DNA of 64,000 nt from Pseudomonas sp. RIT-PI-q (GCF_001297125.1 NZ_LHPC01000046.1:1-64000); one strand, 5' to 3'; positions 15,616 to 25,190 are shown, counted from the first letter of the stretch. Numbers and translations are program-made. Notes: generated by a model not told the origin, from the letters alone.

Positions 15616-17426
15616 GCACTTCGGTCCTCGGACGGTTGCAGGCTCACACCCGGTGCGCCAGCGCGCAGCTTCAGGGTAATCAGGGCGCCACCTTCCTTGT
15701 GGTTGGAGAACGACAGTTCACCCCCGAAGGCGCGCATCAGGGTTTCGCAGATGGCCAATCCCAAACCAAGGCCCTGCGTACGGGTCTTGGTGGTGTAGAA
15801 GGGCTCGCTGGCGCGGCCAAGGGCTTCCATGCAAAAGCCTGGGCCGTTGTCGCGAATGTACAAGGTGACGCCATCGGCGGTGGATTGGGCACTCAGCCAG
15901 AGTTTACGCGGCGGGCCTTTTTCCGTCAGGGCGTCGAGGGCATTGGCCAGCAGATTGCCGAGTACCTGGCGCAGACGGGTTTCCCCGGCCTCGACCCACA
16001 AGGTGGCGGCCGGCAAATCGCGGATCAACTCGACTTCCATGCTGCGTCGGCGCTTGGCCAGCAAGGCCAGGGCATCGTCCAGCGCCGGTTGCAGGGCGAC
16101 GCTTTCCGGGGCGTGGCGGTCTCGGCGGGGAAAGGCGCGCAAAAGCGCAATGATCGAGGCCATGCGCCCGGTCAATTCGCTGATCAACTTGAGGTTGCCT
16201 CGCGCATCGTCGGTGCGTTGATGGTCGAGCAGCACTTCGGCGTTTTCCGCGTAGCTGCGGATCGCTGCCAGCGGTTGATTGAGTTCGTGGCTGATGCTCG
16301 CCGACATGGTGCCCAACGCCGACAGTTTGCCGGCCTGCACCAGATCATCCTGGGCGCGCACCAGCTCTTGTTGCGCGTGTTCGCGTTCCAGCACTTCCTG
16401 TTTCAGTCGACGGTTGAGGCCTTCGAGATCGCTGGTCCGCTCGGCCACCCGCCCTTCCAGTTCGCGACGAGCCTTGGCTTCGAAGGCGATCCGTTCGAGG
16501 TAATGGCGGCGACGCTGCATCATCAGGCCGAGCAACAGCATCACCCCCAGCAGCGTCGCGCCGCCGATGGCAACGACCGTACGCACCGGCCGGTCGATCA
16601 GCGTGCGGGGCGCAAGATGGCTGACGCTCCAGCCGGTTTCGTCGATCTGCCGGGTCTGGGGCAGCCAGGCGTCTGGATTGAGGTTCAGCGGCTTGGGATC
16701 GCGGGTCGGGTAGGGTTGAATCGCGGTGATGGCCTGGCTTTCTTCATCGCTCAAGGGACGGGTCGAGCGGCATCGCCCCTCCGGCCGCGAGGTGAGAATG
16801 ACCACGCCGTTGTGGTCGGTGACCAACAGCTGTTCCGGGGTTTTGCCCCAGAGGCTTTCGGTGTGGTCCAGGTCGACCTTGACCACGAGCACGCCGATGA
16901 CTTTTTCGCGATCGCGCACCGCCGCCGCGAAGAAATAACCGCGTTTGGCCGATGTCGTGCCCAAGCCGAAGAAGCGCCCCAGGCGCCCTTCCATGGCTTC
17001 GCTGAAATAAGGACGAAAGGCGAAATGGCGGCCGACGAAGCTGTCGTGTTTATCCCAGTTGGACGCCGCCAGTGTCTTGCCCGTGGTGTCCATCAGGTAC
17101 ATGACTGCGGCGCCGGTCTGGGCGCTGATGTTCTTCAGCAGGCGGTTGGCGTTTCCTTGCGTCACGCCGTCGTCCGGCGCGGTCAGGTCGGCGCGCAGGG
17201 CCGGCAGGTCGCCGAGGATCTGCGGTAATACCTCATAACGGTGCAGGGTGCCCAGCAAGTTGGCGACGTAGAGGTCGAGGGTCTGACGGTTCTGCCCGGC
17301 CAGTTCGCTGCGGTAGTAACGCTCGGCCAGATGCTCCAGCGGCCACAGCAAAGGCGCCAGGCACAGCGCGAGCAGGGCCAGGCTGCGCCAGCGGGGTCTG
17401 CGGGGTAGGGTCGGAGTCATGAGCAT
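15612..17426 (-). CDS. dctB: C4-dicarboxylate sensor histidine kinase DctB
   Basis: 604 residues. A transmembrane helix (17-35), a periplasmic double-Cache sensor (about 36-285, with FRPYFSEAMEGR and GYFFAAAV), a second transmembrane helix (VVAIGGATLLGVMLLLGLMM region), a coiled coil, and a kinase core: H-box SISHELNQPLAAIR, N-box NLLANALDAL and G-boxes DNGPGF and GLGLGLAI. It senses succinate, fumarate or malate outside and phosphorylates DctD. A second ATG lies six bases inside; either could start translation. Confidence 0.9.
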   Translation of the reverse strand: MLMTPTLPRRPRWRSLALLALCLAPLLWPLEHLAERYYRSELAGQNRQTLDLYVANLLGTLHRYEVLPQILGDLPALRADLTAPDDGVTQGNANRLLKNISAQTGAAVMYLMDTTGKTLAASNWDKHDSFVGRHFAFRPYFSEAMEGRLGRFFGLGTTSAKRGYFFAAAVRDREKVIGVLVVKVDLDHTESLWGKTPEQLLVTDHNGVVILTSRPEGRCRSTRPLSDEESQAITAIQPYPTRDPKPLNLNPDAWLPQTRQIDETGWSVSHLAPRTLIDRPVRTVVAIGGATLLGVMLLLGLMMQRRRHYLERIAFEAKARRELEGRVAERTSDLEGLNRRLKQEVLEREHAQQELVRAQDDLVQAGKLSALGTMSASISHELNQPLAAIRSYAENAEVLLDHQRTDDARGNLKLISELTGRMASIIALLRAFPRRDRHAPESVALQPALDDALALLAKRRRSMEVELIRDLPAATLWVEAGETRLRQVLGNLLANALDALTEKGPPRKLWLSAQSTADGVTLYIRDNGPGFCMEALGRASEPFYTTKTRTQGLGLGLAICETLMRAFGGELSFSNHKEGGALITLKLRAGAPGVSLQPSEDRSA

Positions 17427-17525
17427 CGAGCGCCTGTGGGTACAGGCGCATTATGCCTAGGCTTGCGGGCGCAGTCTGCGCACCTTGGCGCGGGCGCGCA
17501 TTGCGCTGAAGATTCACACAGCGTT

Positions 17526-18071
17526 TCAGGAAAATAAGTCGGCATCTTTCAAGAAGCGGGCGGCTTGATCCTTGGCCGATAATTGCGGTGCGCTGTCCAG
17601 TTGCCAGTCGATGGCCAGGTCCGGGTCGTCCCAACGAAGACTGCGCTCGGCAGTCGGCGTGTAGTAGTCGGTAGTTTTGTAGAGGACCTCGGCGACATCG
17701 CTTAACACCCGGTAACCATGGGCAAAACCTGGCGGGACCCAGAGCTGGCGCCGATTCTCGGCAGACAAACGCACCGCCACCCATTGGCCGAAGTGCGGCG
17801 AGCTGCGGCGGATGTCCACGGCCACATCGAGCACCTCGCCGAGCGTCACGCGAACCAGTTTGCCCTGGGTGTTTTGCAGTTGGTAATGCAGGCCGCGCAG
17901 CACGCCTTTTTGCGAGCGGGAATGGTTGTCTTGAACAAACTCGGTGGCCAGGCCAGTCGCTACTTTGAAAGCTTTGGCATTGAAGCTTTCATAGAAGAAA
18001 CCGCGTTCATCACCAAACACCTCGGGTTCGATGATCAGAACGCCAGGCAGGTCGGTGGTGACGACATTCAT
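17526..18071 (-). CDS. rfbC: dTDP-4-dehydrorhamnose 3,5-epimerase RfbC
   Basis: 181 residues. Cupin-fold epimerase of dTDP-L-rhamnose synthesis. Signatures: EPEVFGDERGFFYESFN, QDNHSRSQKGVLRGLHYQ with the catalytic His, VAVDIRRSSPHFGQW and WVPPGFAHGYRVLS. Start at 18071 is preceded by GGAG. It lies 37 bases after rfbB on the same strand; rfbA and rfbD are not next to them here. Confidence 0.9.
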   Translation of the reverse strand: MNVVTTDLPGVLIIEPEVFGDERGFFYESFNAKAFKVATGLATEFVQDNHSRSQKGVLRGLHYQLQNTQGKLVRVTLGEVLDVAVDIRRSSPHFGQWVAVRLSAENRRQLWVPPGFAHGYRVLSDVAEVLYKTTDYYTPTAERSLRWDDPDLAIDWQLDSAPQLSAKDQAARFLKDADLFS

Positions 18072-18108
18072 GTTTTTCTCCAGCAATAGGTGTTGAGGGT
18101 GGAAACGC

Positions 18109-19191
18109 TCAAGCAATCAAATCCTTGAAATCACTGTGGCCCAACCGCTGTCCTTGATAGCTGCCGTCTTGCACCCGGTGGCACCACTCCAGATTATCGA
18201 GATACCACTGCACGGTCTTGCGCAGGCCGGACTCGAAGGTCTCTTCAGGAACCCAGCCGAGATCGCGCTCGATCTTGCCGGCATCGATGGCGTAACGCAG
18301 ATCGTGGCCGGGGCGGTCCTTGACGAAGGTGATCAGGTCAGTGAAATGGCTCACGCCTTCAGGTTTTTGCGGCGCCAGTTCTTCCAGCAACGCGCATATG
18401 CTGCGCACGACATCGATATTTTTCTGCTCGTTGTGCCCACCGATGTTGTAGGTCTCGCCGACCGCACCTTCGGTCAGCACTTTGAGCAGCGCCCGCGCAT
18501 GATCTTCGACAAACAGCCAGTCACGCACTTGCTGGCCATCGCCATACACCGGCAACGCTTTGCCGGCGAGGGCATTGAGGATCACCAGTGGAATCAACTT
18601 TTCGGGGAAATGGAACGGCCCGTAATTGTTCGAGCAGTTGGTCAGCAGCACCGGCAAGCCATACGTGCGATGCCAGGCGCGGACCAGGTGGTCGGACGCC
18701 GCCTTGCTGGCGGAATACGGCGAGCTTGGCGCGTAAGGCGTGGTTTCGGTGAACAGGTCATCGACGCCATGCAAATCGCCGTAGACCTCGTCGGTGGAAA
18801 TGTGATGAAAACGCAAGGCGCTTTTCTCTGGCTCGGCCAGGGTTTGCCAGTAAGCGCGGGTCGCTTCCAGCAGGCTGTAAGTGCCGACGATGTTGGTCTG
18901 GATGAAATCCGAAGGCCCGTCGATGGATCGGTCGACATGCGACTCCGCCGCCAGATGCAGGATGGCGTGGGGCTCAAAGCGCGCCAGCACGTTGCTGACG
19001 GTTGCCTGATCGACAATGTCTGCCTGCACGAACTCGTAGCGGGTGTTGGTGGCGATGCTGCTCAGGGATTCGAGATTGCCGGCGTAGGTCAGCTTGTCCA
19101 GGTTGAGCACTTCATGATCGGTGTGCTCGATCACATGGCGAACCAGTGCCGAACCGATGAAACCGGCGCCGCCGGTGATGAGGATGCGCAT
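18109..19191 (-). CDS. rfbB: dTDP-glucose 4,6-dehydratase RfbB
   Basis: 360 residues. Extended SDR that converts dTDP-glucose to dTDP-4-keto-6-deoxyglucose. NAD motif GGAGFIGS (7-14), HISTDEVYGDL, YSASKAASDHLV with the Tyr-Lys pair, and NCSNNYGPFHFPEKLIP. First gene of the rfbBC pair. The sequence before the ATG has only a weak ribosome binding site. Confidence 0.9.
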   Translation of the reverse strand: MRILITGGAGFIGSALVRHVIEHTDHEVLNLDKLTYAGNLESLSSIATNTRYEFVQADIVDQATVSNVLARFEPHAILHLAAESHVDRSIDGPSDFIQTNIVGTYSLLEATRAYWQTLAEPEKSALRFHHISTDEVYGDLHGVDDLFTETTPYAPSSPYSASKAASDHLVRAWHRTYGLPVLLTNCSNNYGPFHFPEKLIPLVILNALAGKALPVYGDGQQVRDWLFVEDHARALLKVLTEGAVGETYNIGGHNEQKNIDVVRSICALLEELAPQKPEGVSHFTDLITFVKDRPGHDLRYAIDAGKIERDLGWVPEETFESGLRKTVQWYLDNLEWCHRVQDGSYQGQRLGHSDFKDLIA

Positions 19192-19271
19192 GGCAAGAGG
19201 CCCGTGGCAGACGTGGAAGGAAAGAGCATAACGGTTTGCAATGTTTAACGCCCCTCCAGCACCCCACAGAT

Positions 19272-19367
19272 CCCCTGTGGGAGCGAGCTTGCTCGCGAAG
19301 GTGCCGGGTCAGTCGCCATGTATGTTGAATGACACACCGCATTCGCGAGCAAGCTCGCTCCCACATT
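19272..19367. repeat. Inverted REP pair, GAGCTTGCTCGC variant
   Basis: Arms GTGGGAGCGAGCTTGCTCGCGA at about 19275-19298 and its reverse at about 19342-19365. It sits between divergent genes, rfbB and the fusion enzyme, rather than at a 3' end, so it probably lies upstream of both promoters. Confidence 0.75.
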
Positions 19368-19453
19368 TGATCGTCGTCGACCTTGGAAGGGGGTTGCGTA
19401 TCGCCCCAAGCAGTGGCGATATAAGCGCCTAATAAAATTTCAGGGGTCGTTGT

Positions 19454-22366
19454 ATGCCGCTCGCCACGTTGATTCATCGCGCCAGTTTGCCCAGCCCGCA
19501 GGTGTCTGCGGAGCAAGCACTAGAGCTGCTCGAAGCGCATTACGGGTTGAGCGGACGCTTGCAGGCCCTCGGCAGCCAGCAGGATCTCAACTATCGCGTC
19601 GACAGCGACCAAGGGCGTTTTGTCCTGAAAATCTGCCGTGGCGATTACTCGGCGCTGGAGCTGCTGGCCCAGCATGCCGGGCTCAAGCATTTGGGCGAAC
19701 ACCCCGGCGTGCATGTGCCGCGCGTAATCCCGGCGAAAAGCGGCGCAGACCTGCTGTCCCTGGACGTCGACGGCCAAGCGGTGCATGTGCGCCTGCTCGA
19801 TTACATCGAAGGCACGTCGCTCACGCACCTCGATCATCTGCCGCGTTCCGTGGTGGCCGGTTTCGGTCGGCTGTGTGGCGAAATGGACCTGGCCCTGGCC
19901 AGTTTCGACCATCCGGGGCTGGAGCGAACCCTGCAATGGGATGCGCGCCATGCCAACGCGTTGATCGCGCATTTGCTGCCCGTCATCAAGGACGATCAGC
20001 AGCGCCGGTTGATCGCCGATGCGGCGGAACGGGCCGAGCGCCATTTGCAGCCACTGGTGGATAAGCTGCCGGTGCAGGCCATTCACATGGACATCACCGA
20101 CGATAACGCGGTGTGGCAGCGCGATTCGCAACGTCAGTGGCAATTGCAGGGCGTGATCGATTTCGGCGATCTGGTGCGCACCTGGCGTATTACTGATTTG
20201 TCGGTAACTTGCGCAGCGTTGCTGCATCACGCCGATGGCGATCCGTTCTGTATCTTGCCGGCGGTCCAGGCTTATCACGCGGTCAACCCGCTCACCCATG
20301 AAGAACTGCTGGCGCTGTGGCCGCTGATCGTCGCTCGCGCTGCGGTGCTGGTGCTCAGTGGCGAACAGCAGGTCAGCATCGATCCAGGAAACGAATACAG
20401 CCGCGACAACCTCACCCACGAGTGGGAAATTTTCCGCGTGGCGACTTCGGTGCCCCTGGACTTGATGGAAGCGGCGATTCTGACTGCCGTCGGCCAAAGC
20501 CTGCCGAGCATCGGCAGCGAAGGTTTTGCGCCTCTGTTGCCGAGCCTGGTCGGCCGTGAGTTTGCCTTGATCGATCTGGGCGTGCTCAGCGCGCATTTCG
20601 AGGCTGGAAACTGGGAGCAGGAGGGCGTCGATCAGCGTTTGTTATCCGAAGCTGCGACGGCTCACGGGCTGGCGGCCAGTCGTTATGGGCAATATCGCTT
20701 GTCTCGCACCCGGCCGGACATCGCCACCGAACCCGACACTTGCCCATTGCACGTCGAGTTGCGCGTGCCCCATGGCACGGCGGTGGAGTCGCCCTTTGCC
20801 GGCGTTGTCCACCAGCCGGCGCCTGGCGTGCTGCAACTGGATGGCCCGCAATTGAGCGTGCGGCTGTGGGGCGTGACGCCGTCGTTGCATACGGGCGCGG
20901 CGCTGGTCAAAGGCCAGGTGCTGGGTTCGGTCAGCGGGCCGCTGATCGTGCAGCTGAGTCGCGGCGCATCGTTGAATGCGCCGTTGTTTTGCACGCCTTC
21001 ACGCGCGGCCGCCTGGCAAGCATTGTGCCCGTCACCGGCGACGCTGCTGGGGCTGGCCTGCGACGCGGAAGAAGAACTCGATTCGCAGACCTTGCTGGCC
21101 CGTCGCGACGCCAGTTTCGCCCGTACGCAAAAACACTATTACGTCGACCCGCCGCGCATCGAGCGCGGCTGGCGCAATCACCTGATCGACATGCAGGGCC
21201 GTTCCTACCTCGACATGCTTAACAACGTCGCGGTGCTCGGTCATGGTCACCCGCGCATGGCCGCAGTCGCCAGCCGCCAGTGGTCGCTGCTCAACACCAA
21301 CTCGCGGTTCAACTACGCCGCCGTGGCCGAGTTCTCCGAGCGCTTGCTGAAGCTGGCGCCGGATTCCATGGACCGCGTGTTTCTGGTCAACAGCGGCAGC
21401 GAGGCCAATGATCTGGCGATCCGTCTGGCGTGGGCTTACAGCGGCGGGCGCGACATGCTCAGCGTGCTCGAGGCCTATCATGGCTGGACGGTGGGCGCGG
21501 ACGCGGTATCGACCTCGATTGCCGACAACCCCAAAGCCTTGAGCAGCCGTCCCGATTGGGTGCACCCGGTCACCGCGCCGAACACTTATCGCGGTGAATT
21601 CCGCGGTCGGGACAGCGCGCCGGACTACGTGCGCAGCGTCGAACACAACCTGGCGAAAATCGCCGAGCAGAAACGCCAACTGGCCGGTTTCATCTGCGAG
21701 CCGGTGTATGGCAACGCCGGCGGCATCTCGCTGCCACCGGGCTATCTGAAACAGGTGTATGCGCTGGTCCGCGCCCAGGGCGGCGTGTGTATTGCCGACG
21801 AAGTGCAGGTCGGTTACGGGCGCATGGGCCATTTCTTCTGGGGCTTCGAAGAGCAAGGCGTGGTGCCGGACATCATCACCATGGCCAAGGGCATGGGTAA
21901 CGGTCAGCCGCTGGGCGCGGTGATCACGCGTCGGGAAATCGCCGAAGCGCTGGAGGCTGAGGGTTACTTCTTCTCGTCGGCCGGCGGCAGTCCGGTCAGC
22001 TGCCAGGTCGGCATGGCGGTGCTGGATGTGATGGAAGAAGAAAAGCTCTGGGAAAACGCCCAGGTCGTGGGCGGGTATTTCAAGGAGCGGCTTGAAGCGC
22101 TGATCGATAGTCATCCGCTGGTGGGCGCGGTGCATGGTTCCGGTTTCTATCTGGGCGTCGAGCTGATCCGCAACCGCGAAACCCTGGAACCGGCGACCGA
22201 AGAAACCACGGCGCTGTGTGATCGCCTGCGTGAGTTGGGGATTTTCATGCAGCCGACCGGCGATTACCTGAACGTCCTCAAGATCAAACCGCCGATGGTC
22301 ACCTCGCGCCGGAGCGTGGATTTCTTTGTCGACATGCTTTCGAAGGTGTTGCACGAAGGTTTGTAA
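19454..22366 (+). CDS. Three-part fusion: APH-type kinase, M23-like segment, class III PLP aminotransferase
   Basis: 970 residues. Residues about 25-345 are an aminoglycoside/choline kinase fold (QDLNYRV, FVLKICRG, catalytic loop HMDITDDNAVW and metal DFGD). Residues about 430-520 resemble the beta-sheet of M23 peptidases or lipoyl domains (SPFAGVVHQPAPG, LWGVTPSLHTGAALVKGQ). Residues about 540-970 are a class III aminotransferase with VNSGSEANDLA, ADEVQVGYGRMG and PLP lysine Lys812 in MAKGMGNG. A kinase joined to a PLP enzyme recalls the phospholyases that remove phosphate from phosphorylated amino alcohols. AGGGG precedes the ATG. It lies upstream of aguBA on the same strand, separated by repeats and operators. 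Confidence 0.75.
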   Translation: MPLATLIHRASLPSPQVSAEQALELLEAHYGLSGRLQALGSQQDLNYRVDSDQGRFVLKICRGDYSALELLAQHAGLKHLGEHPGVHVPRVIPAKSGADLLSLDVDGQAVHVRLLDYIEGTSLTHLDHLPRSVVAGFGRLCGEMDLALASFDHPGLERTLQWDARHANALIAHLLPVIKDDQQRRLIADAAERAERHLQPLVDKLPVQAIHMDITDDNAVWQRDSQRQWQLQGVIDFGDLVRTWRITDLSVTCAALLHHADGDPFCILPAVQAYHAVNPLTHEELLALWPLIVARAAVLVLSGEQQVSIDPGNEYSRDNLTHEWEIFRVATSVPLDLMEAAILTAVGQSLPSIGSEGFAPLLPSLVGREFALIDLGVLSAHFEAGNWEQEGVDQRLLSEAATAHGLAASRYGQYRLSRTRPDIATEPDTCPLHVELRVPHGTAVESPFAGVVHQPAPGVLQLDGPQLSVRLWGVTPSLHTGAALVKGQVLGSVSGPLIVQLSRGASLNAPLFCTPSRAAAWQALCPSPATLLGLACDAEEELDSQTLLARRDASFARTQKHYYVDPPRIERGWRNHLIDMQGRSYLDMLNNVAVLGHGHPRMAAVASRQWSLLNTNSRFNYAAVAEFSERLLKLAPDSMDRVFLVNSGSEANDLAIRLAWAYSGGRDMLSVLEAYHGWTVGADAVSTSIADNPKALSSRPDWVHPVTAPNTYRGEFRGRDSAPDYVRSVEHNLAKIAEQKRQLAGFICEPVYGNAGGISLPPGYLKQVYALVRAQGGVCIADEVQVGYGRMGHFFWGFEEQGVVPDIITMAKGMGNGQPLGAVITRREIAEALEAEGYFFSSAGGSPVSCQVGMAVLDVMEEEKLWENAQVVGGYFKERLEALIDSHPLVGAVHGSGFYLGVELIRNRETLEPATEETTALCDRLRELGIFMQPTGDYLNVLKIKPPMVTSRRSVDFFVDMLSKVLHEGL

Positions 22367-22377
22367 AGTTTGATATC

Positions 22378-22456
22378 GCCTTCGCGGGCAAGCCTCGCTC
22401 CTACAAATTCGGGTCGTCTTCGAACCTGTAGGAGCGAGGCTTGCCCGCGAAGGCGT
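22378..22456. repeat. Inverted REP pair
   Basis: Nearly perfect 30-base arms of the CGCGGGCAAGCCTCGCTCCTAC type (22378-22404 and 22429-22456) just after the fusion gene, probably acting as 3'-end hairpin. Confidence 0.85.
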
Positions 22457-22477
22457 CATCAAATACGCAAAAAATAT

Positions 22478-22553
22478 CGATTCTTATCGGGTTTATTCGC
22501 ATATTTTCCGACAGAAAGAATGTATATCGCTTTAAAAGCCGATTTTTATCGGC
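22478..22553. promoter_or_regulatory. Two CGAT-N4-ATCG palindromes upstream of aguBA
   Basis: CGATTCTTATCG (22478-22489) and GCCGATTTTTATCGGC (22538-22553) share the core CGATTYTTATCG. Their centres lie 62 bases apart, close to six helical turns, in an AT-rich stretch 110-180 bases before aguB. They look like paired operators for a dimeric repressor of the agmatine genes. No regulator gene is adjacent. Confidence 0.45.
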
Positions 22554-22660
22554 TATAAAGTCGTCCATGCCCACGGCGTGAGTCACCACGCCCTGCTTTC
22601 CTCTTTCTGTCATCGGTCGAGGCCACACTCGACCCACCAGCGTTTACCCGGAGATGATTC

Positions 22661-23539
22661 ATGAGCCGTATCGTTACCGTCGCCGCTACCCAGATGGCCT
22701 GTTCCTGGGACCTTGAAGCCAACATCGAGACCGCTGAAAAGCTGGTCCGTGAGGCTGCGGCCAAAGGCGCGCAGATCATCCTGATCCAGGAATTGTTCGA
22801 GGCACCGTACTTCTGCCAGAAGCCGAACCCGGATTACCTGCAACTGGCCACGACGGTTGAAGACAACGTCGCCATCAAGCATTTCCAGAAAGTCGCCAAG
22901 GAACTGCAGGTCGTTCTGCCGATCAGCTTTTACGAACTGGCGGGCCGGGCGCGTTTCAACAGCATTGCGATCATCGATGCCGATGGCAGCAACCTCGGGA
23001 TTTATCGTAAAAGCCACATCCCGGACGGCCCTGGCTACCACGAAAAGTACTACTTCAACCCGGGCGACACCGGCTTCAAAGTCTGGAACACCCGTTACGC
23101 GAAAATCGGCGTGGGCATCTGCTGGGATCAGTGGTTCCCGGAATGCGCCCGCAGCATGGCGTTGCTCGGCGCGGAAATCCTGTTCTACCCGACCGCCATC
23201 GGCAGCGAGCCACATGACAAAACCATTTCTTCCTGTGACCACTGGCAGCGTGTGCAACAGGGCCATGCCGGCGCCAACCTGATGCCGCTGATCGCCAGCA
23301 ACCGCATCGGCAACGAAGAGCAGGACGGCTACGACATCACTTTCTACGGCTCGTCGTTCATCGCCAATCAGTTTGGTGACAAAGTTCAGGAGCTCGATAA
23401 AACCGAAGAAGGTATTCTGGTGCACAGTTTCGACCTCGACGAGCTGGAGCACATTCGCAGCGCGTGGGGCTCGTTCCGCGATCGTCGCCCGAACCTGTAC
23501 GGCGCGCTGAAAACCCTCGACGGTTCCCTGGAGTCCTGA
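22661..23539 (+). CDS. aguB: N-carbamoylputrescine amidase AguB
   Basis: 292 residues of the nitrilase superfamily. It hydrolyses N-carbamoylputrescine to putrescine, CO2 and ammonia. Catalytic triad: Glu44 in LIQELFEAPYF, Lys117 in YRKSHIPDGPGY and Cys154 in GVGICWDQWFPE. GGAG lies about ten bases before the ATG. aguA follows after five bases; together they turn agmatine into putrescine. Length matches the family. Confidence 0.93.
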   Translation: MSRIVTVAATQMACSWDLEANIETAEKLVREAAAKGAQIILIQELFEAPYFCQKPNPDYLQLATTVEDNVAIKHFQKVAKELQVVLPISFYELAGRARFNSIAIIDADGSNLGIYRKSHIPDGPGYHEKYYFNPGDTGFKVWNTRYAKIGVGICWDQWFPECARSMALLGAEILFYPTAIGSEPHDKTISSCDHWQRVQQGHAGANLMPLIASNRIGNEEQDGYDITFYGSSFIANQFGDKVQELDKTEEGILVHSFDLDELEHIRSAWGSFRDRRPNLYGALKTLDGSLES

Positions 23540-23544
23540 TTGCT

Positions 23545-24651
23545 ATGACCACTTTGAACAGCACCCCTCGCGCCGATGGCTTCTACATGCCAGCCGAGTG
23601 GACACCCCAAACACAAGCCTGGATGATCTGGCCCGAGCGCCCGGACAACTGGCGCCTGGGTGGCAAACCGGCGCAAGCCGCGCACGTCGCGGTGGCCAAG
23701 GCCATCGCCCGTTTTGAACCGGTGACCGTGGCCGTTTCCGCCGGCCAGTACGAAAACGCCCGTACGCGTCTCGATGTGCCGAATATTCGCGTCGTCGAGA
23801 TGTCCAGCGATGACGCTTGGGTCCGGGACACCGGCCCGACGTTCGTCATCAATAACAGTGGCGAAGTCCGTGGTGTGAACTGGGATTTCAACGCGTGGGG
23901 CGGTTTCGACGGCGGTCTGTATTCGCCGTGGAACCGTGACTCGCAGGTGGGCGGCAAGATCCTTGAGATCGAGCGCAGCCAGCGCTATCGCACCGAAGGT
24001 TTCGTGCTCGAAGGCGGTTCGATCCACGTCGATGGCGAAGGCACGCTGATCACCACCGAGGAATGCCTGCTCAACCGCAATCGCAATCCGCACATGAACC
24101 GTGCAGAGATCGAGGCGGTGCTCAGCGCCCACTTGGCTGTGGATAAAATCATCTGGCTGCCGGATGGTTTGTTCAACGACGAAACCGACGGTCATGTGGA
24201 TAACTTCTGCTGCTATGTGCGCCCGGGTGAAGTGCTGTTGGCCTGGACCGATGATCCGCAAGACCCGAACTATCCGCGCTGCCAGGCGGCGATGAAAGTG
24301 CTCGAAAGCAGCACCGACGCCAAGGGTCGCCCATTCACGGTGCACAAGATGCCGATTCCAGGGCCACTGTATGCGACCGAAGAAGAATGCGCCGGTGTGG
24401 ATCCGGTGGACGGCACTCAGGAGCGAAATCCGACCGTGCGTCTGGCCGGTTCCTACGTGAACTTCCTGATCGTCAACGGCGGCATCATCGCGCCGAGCTT
24501 CGACGATCCGCTGGACGGTCCGGCCAAGGAGATTTTGCAGGCGCTGTTCCCGCAGCATGAAGTGGTAATGGTGCCGGGCCGCGAACTGTTACTGGGCGGC
24601 GGCAACATCCACTGCCTTACCCAACAACAGCCAGCACCGCACAAGGAGTGA
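23545..24651 (+). CDS. aguA: Agmatine deiminase AguA
   Basis: 368 residues with the pentein fold. It hydrolyses agmatine to N-carbamoylputrescine and ammonia, the step before AguB. Visible are WPERPDNWR, DDAWVRDTGPTF, DGHVDNFCCYV and the nucleophile Cys357 in LLGGGNIHCLTQ. I take the start at 23545, directly after the aguB stop; earlier codons in the frame overlap aguB. A terminator closes the operon at 24723-24757. Confidence 0.93.
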   Translation: MTTLNSTPRADGFYMPAEWTPQTQAWMIWPERPDNWRLGGKPAQAAHVAVAKAIARFEPVTVAVSAGQYENARTRLDVPNIRVVEMSSDDAWVRDTGPTFVINNSGEVRGVNWDFNAWGGFDGGLYSPWNRDSQVGGKILEIERSQRYRTEGFVLEGGSIHVDGEGTLITTEECLLNRNRNPHMNRAEIEAVLSAHLAVDKIIWLPDGLFNDETDGHVDNFCCYVRPGEVLLAWTDDPQDPNYPRCQAAMKVLESSTDAKGRPFTVHKMPIPGPLYATEEECAGVDPVDGTQERNPTVRLAGSYVNFLIVNGGIIAPSFDDPLDGPAKEILQALFPQHEVVMVPGRELLLGGGNIHCLTQQQPAPHKE

Positions 24652-24722
24652 GTGGGGTTGTAACAGCTTGAGTTGATTGCAAAATCGATCAGGCAAAGGT
24701 TTTCCCTCACCGTCCACCAAGA

Positions 24723-24757
24723 AGCCCGCAGCCCAGCAGGACTGCGGGCTTTTTTGT
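24723..24757 (+). terminator. Rho-independent terminator of aguBA
   Basis: GCCCGCAG and CTGCGGGC form the stem, loop CCCAGCAGGA, followed by six T. Confidence 0.85.
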
Positions 24758-24896
24758 ATCCGCTCGTCGACGGTTGCGACACCTTGGCACAGCTCTTGTA
24801 TCTCTCATGGTGCAAAACAGGGAGGGGGAGAACTGCGATGTTCTGTCATAAACCTTGGATAAGTTAGCCGCTCACGTACCAGGAGAGAGCGCGGAA

Positions 24897-25109
24897 ATGA
24901 ACGCCGAAATGAATGTAATGAGCGAGCGGGCGTTGCATCCCCTGGCAGTAAACAGCGAATCGCTCCAGGTCCTGGCGCACTGGTTGAAGTCCAAAGGAAC
25001 GCGTCCGATCACAGAGAGTGATCCGCGCCGGACGATGATCGAGCGTTACCCCGCTGGTCTATTCAGCGAGGCGGAGCTGGAAGCGTTGTGGGATGTGATG
25101 GAAGGATAA
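24897..25109 (+). CDS. Small conserved-looking protein of unknown function
   Basis: 70 residues, acidic, with no signal or membrane segment. It ends in a pattern of a short helix plus FSEAELEALWDVMEG. I do not recognise the family. Start at 24897 is chosen because AGGAGAG lies eleven bases upstream; the ORF is open from 24855. Codon use is like that of the neighbours and a terminator follows directly, so it is probably a real monocistronic gene. Confidence 0.55.
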   Translation: MNAEMNVMSERALHPLAVNSESLQVLAHWLKSKGTRPITESDPRRTMIERYPAGLFSEAELEALWDVMEG

Positions 25110-25130
25110 GAAGAAAAACAACGGATTGAT

Positions 25131-25161
25131 AAAGCGCTGCCGGGATGGCGGCGCTTTTTTT
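25131..25161 (+). terminator. Rho-independent terminator
   Basis: AAGCGCTGCC and GGCGGCGCTT pair (one G-U) around GGGAT, followed by a seven-T run. It ends the small gene just before the repeat array. Confidence 0.8.
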
Positions 25162-25190
25162 ATGCGCGAATATTTTATCGAACACCCCCC

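Noticed and set aside
15636..17228. 530-codon plus-strand open frame
   Set aside because: Shadow of dctB on the opposite strand in GC-rich DNA; no domain, and dctB is clearly real.
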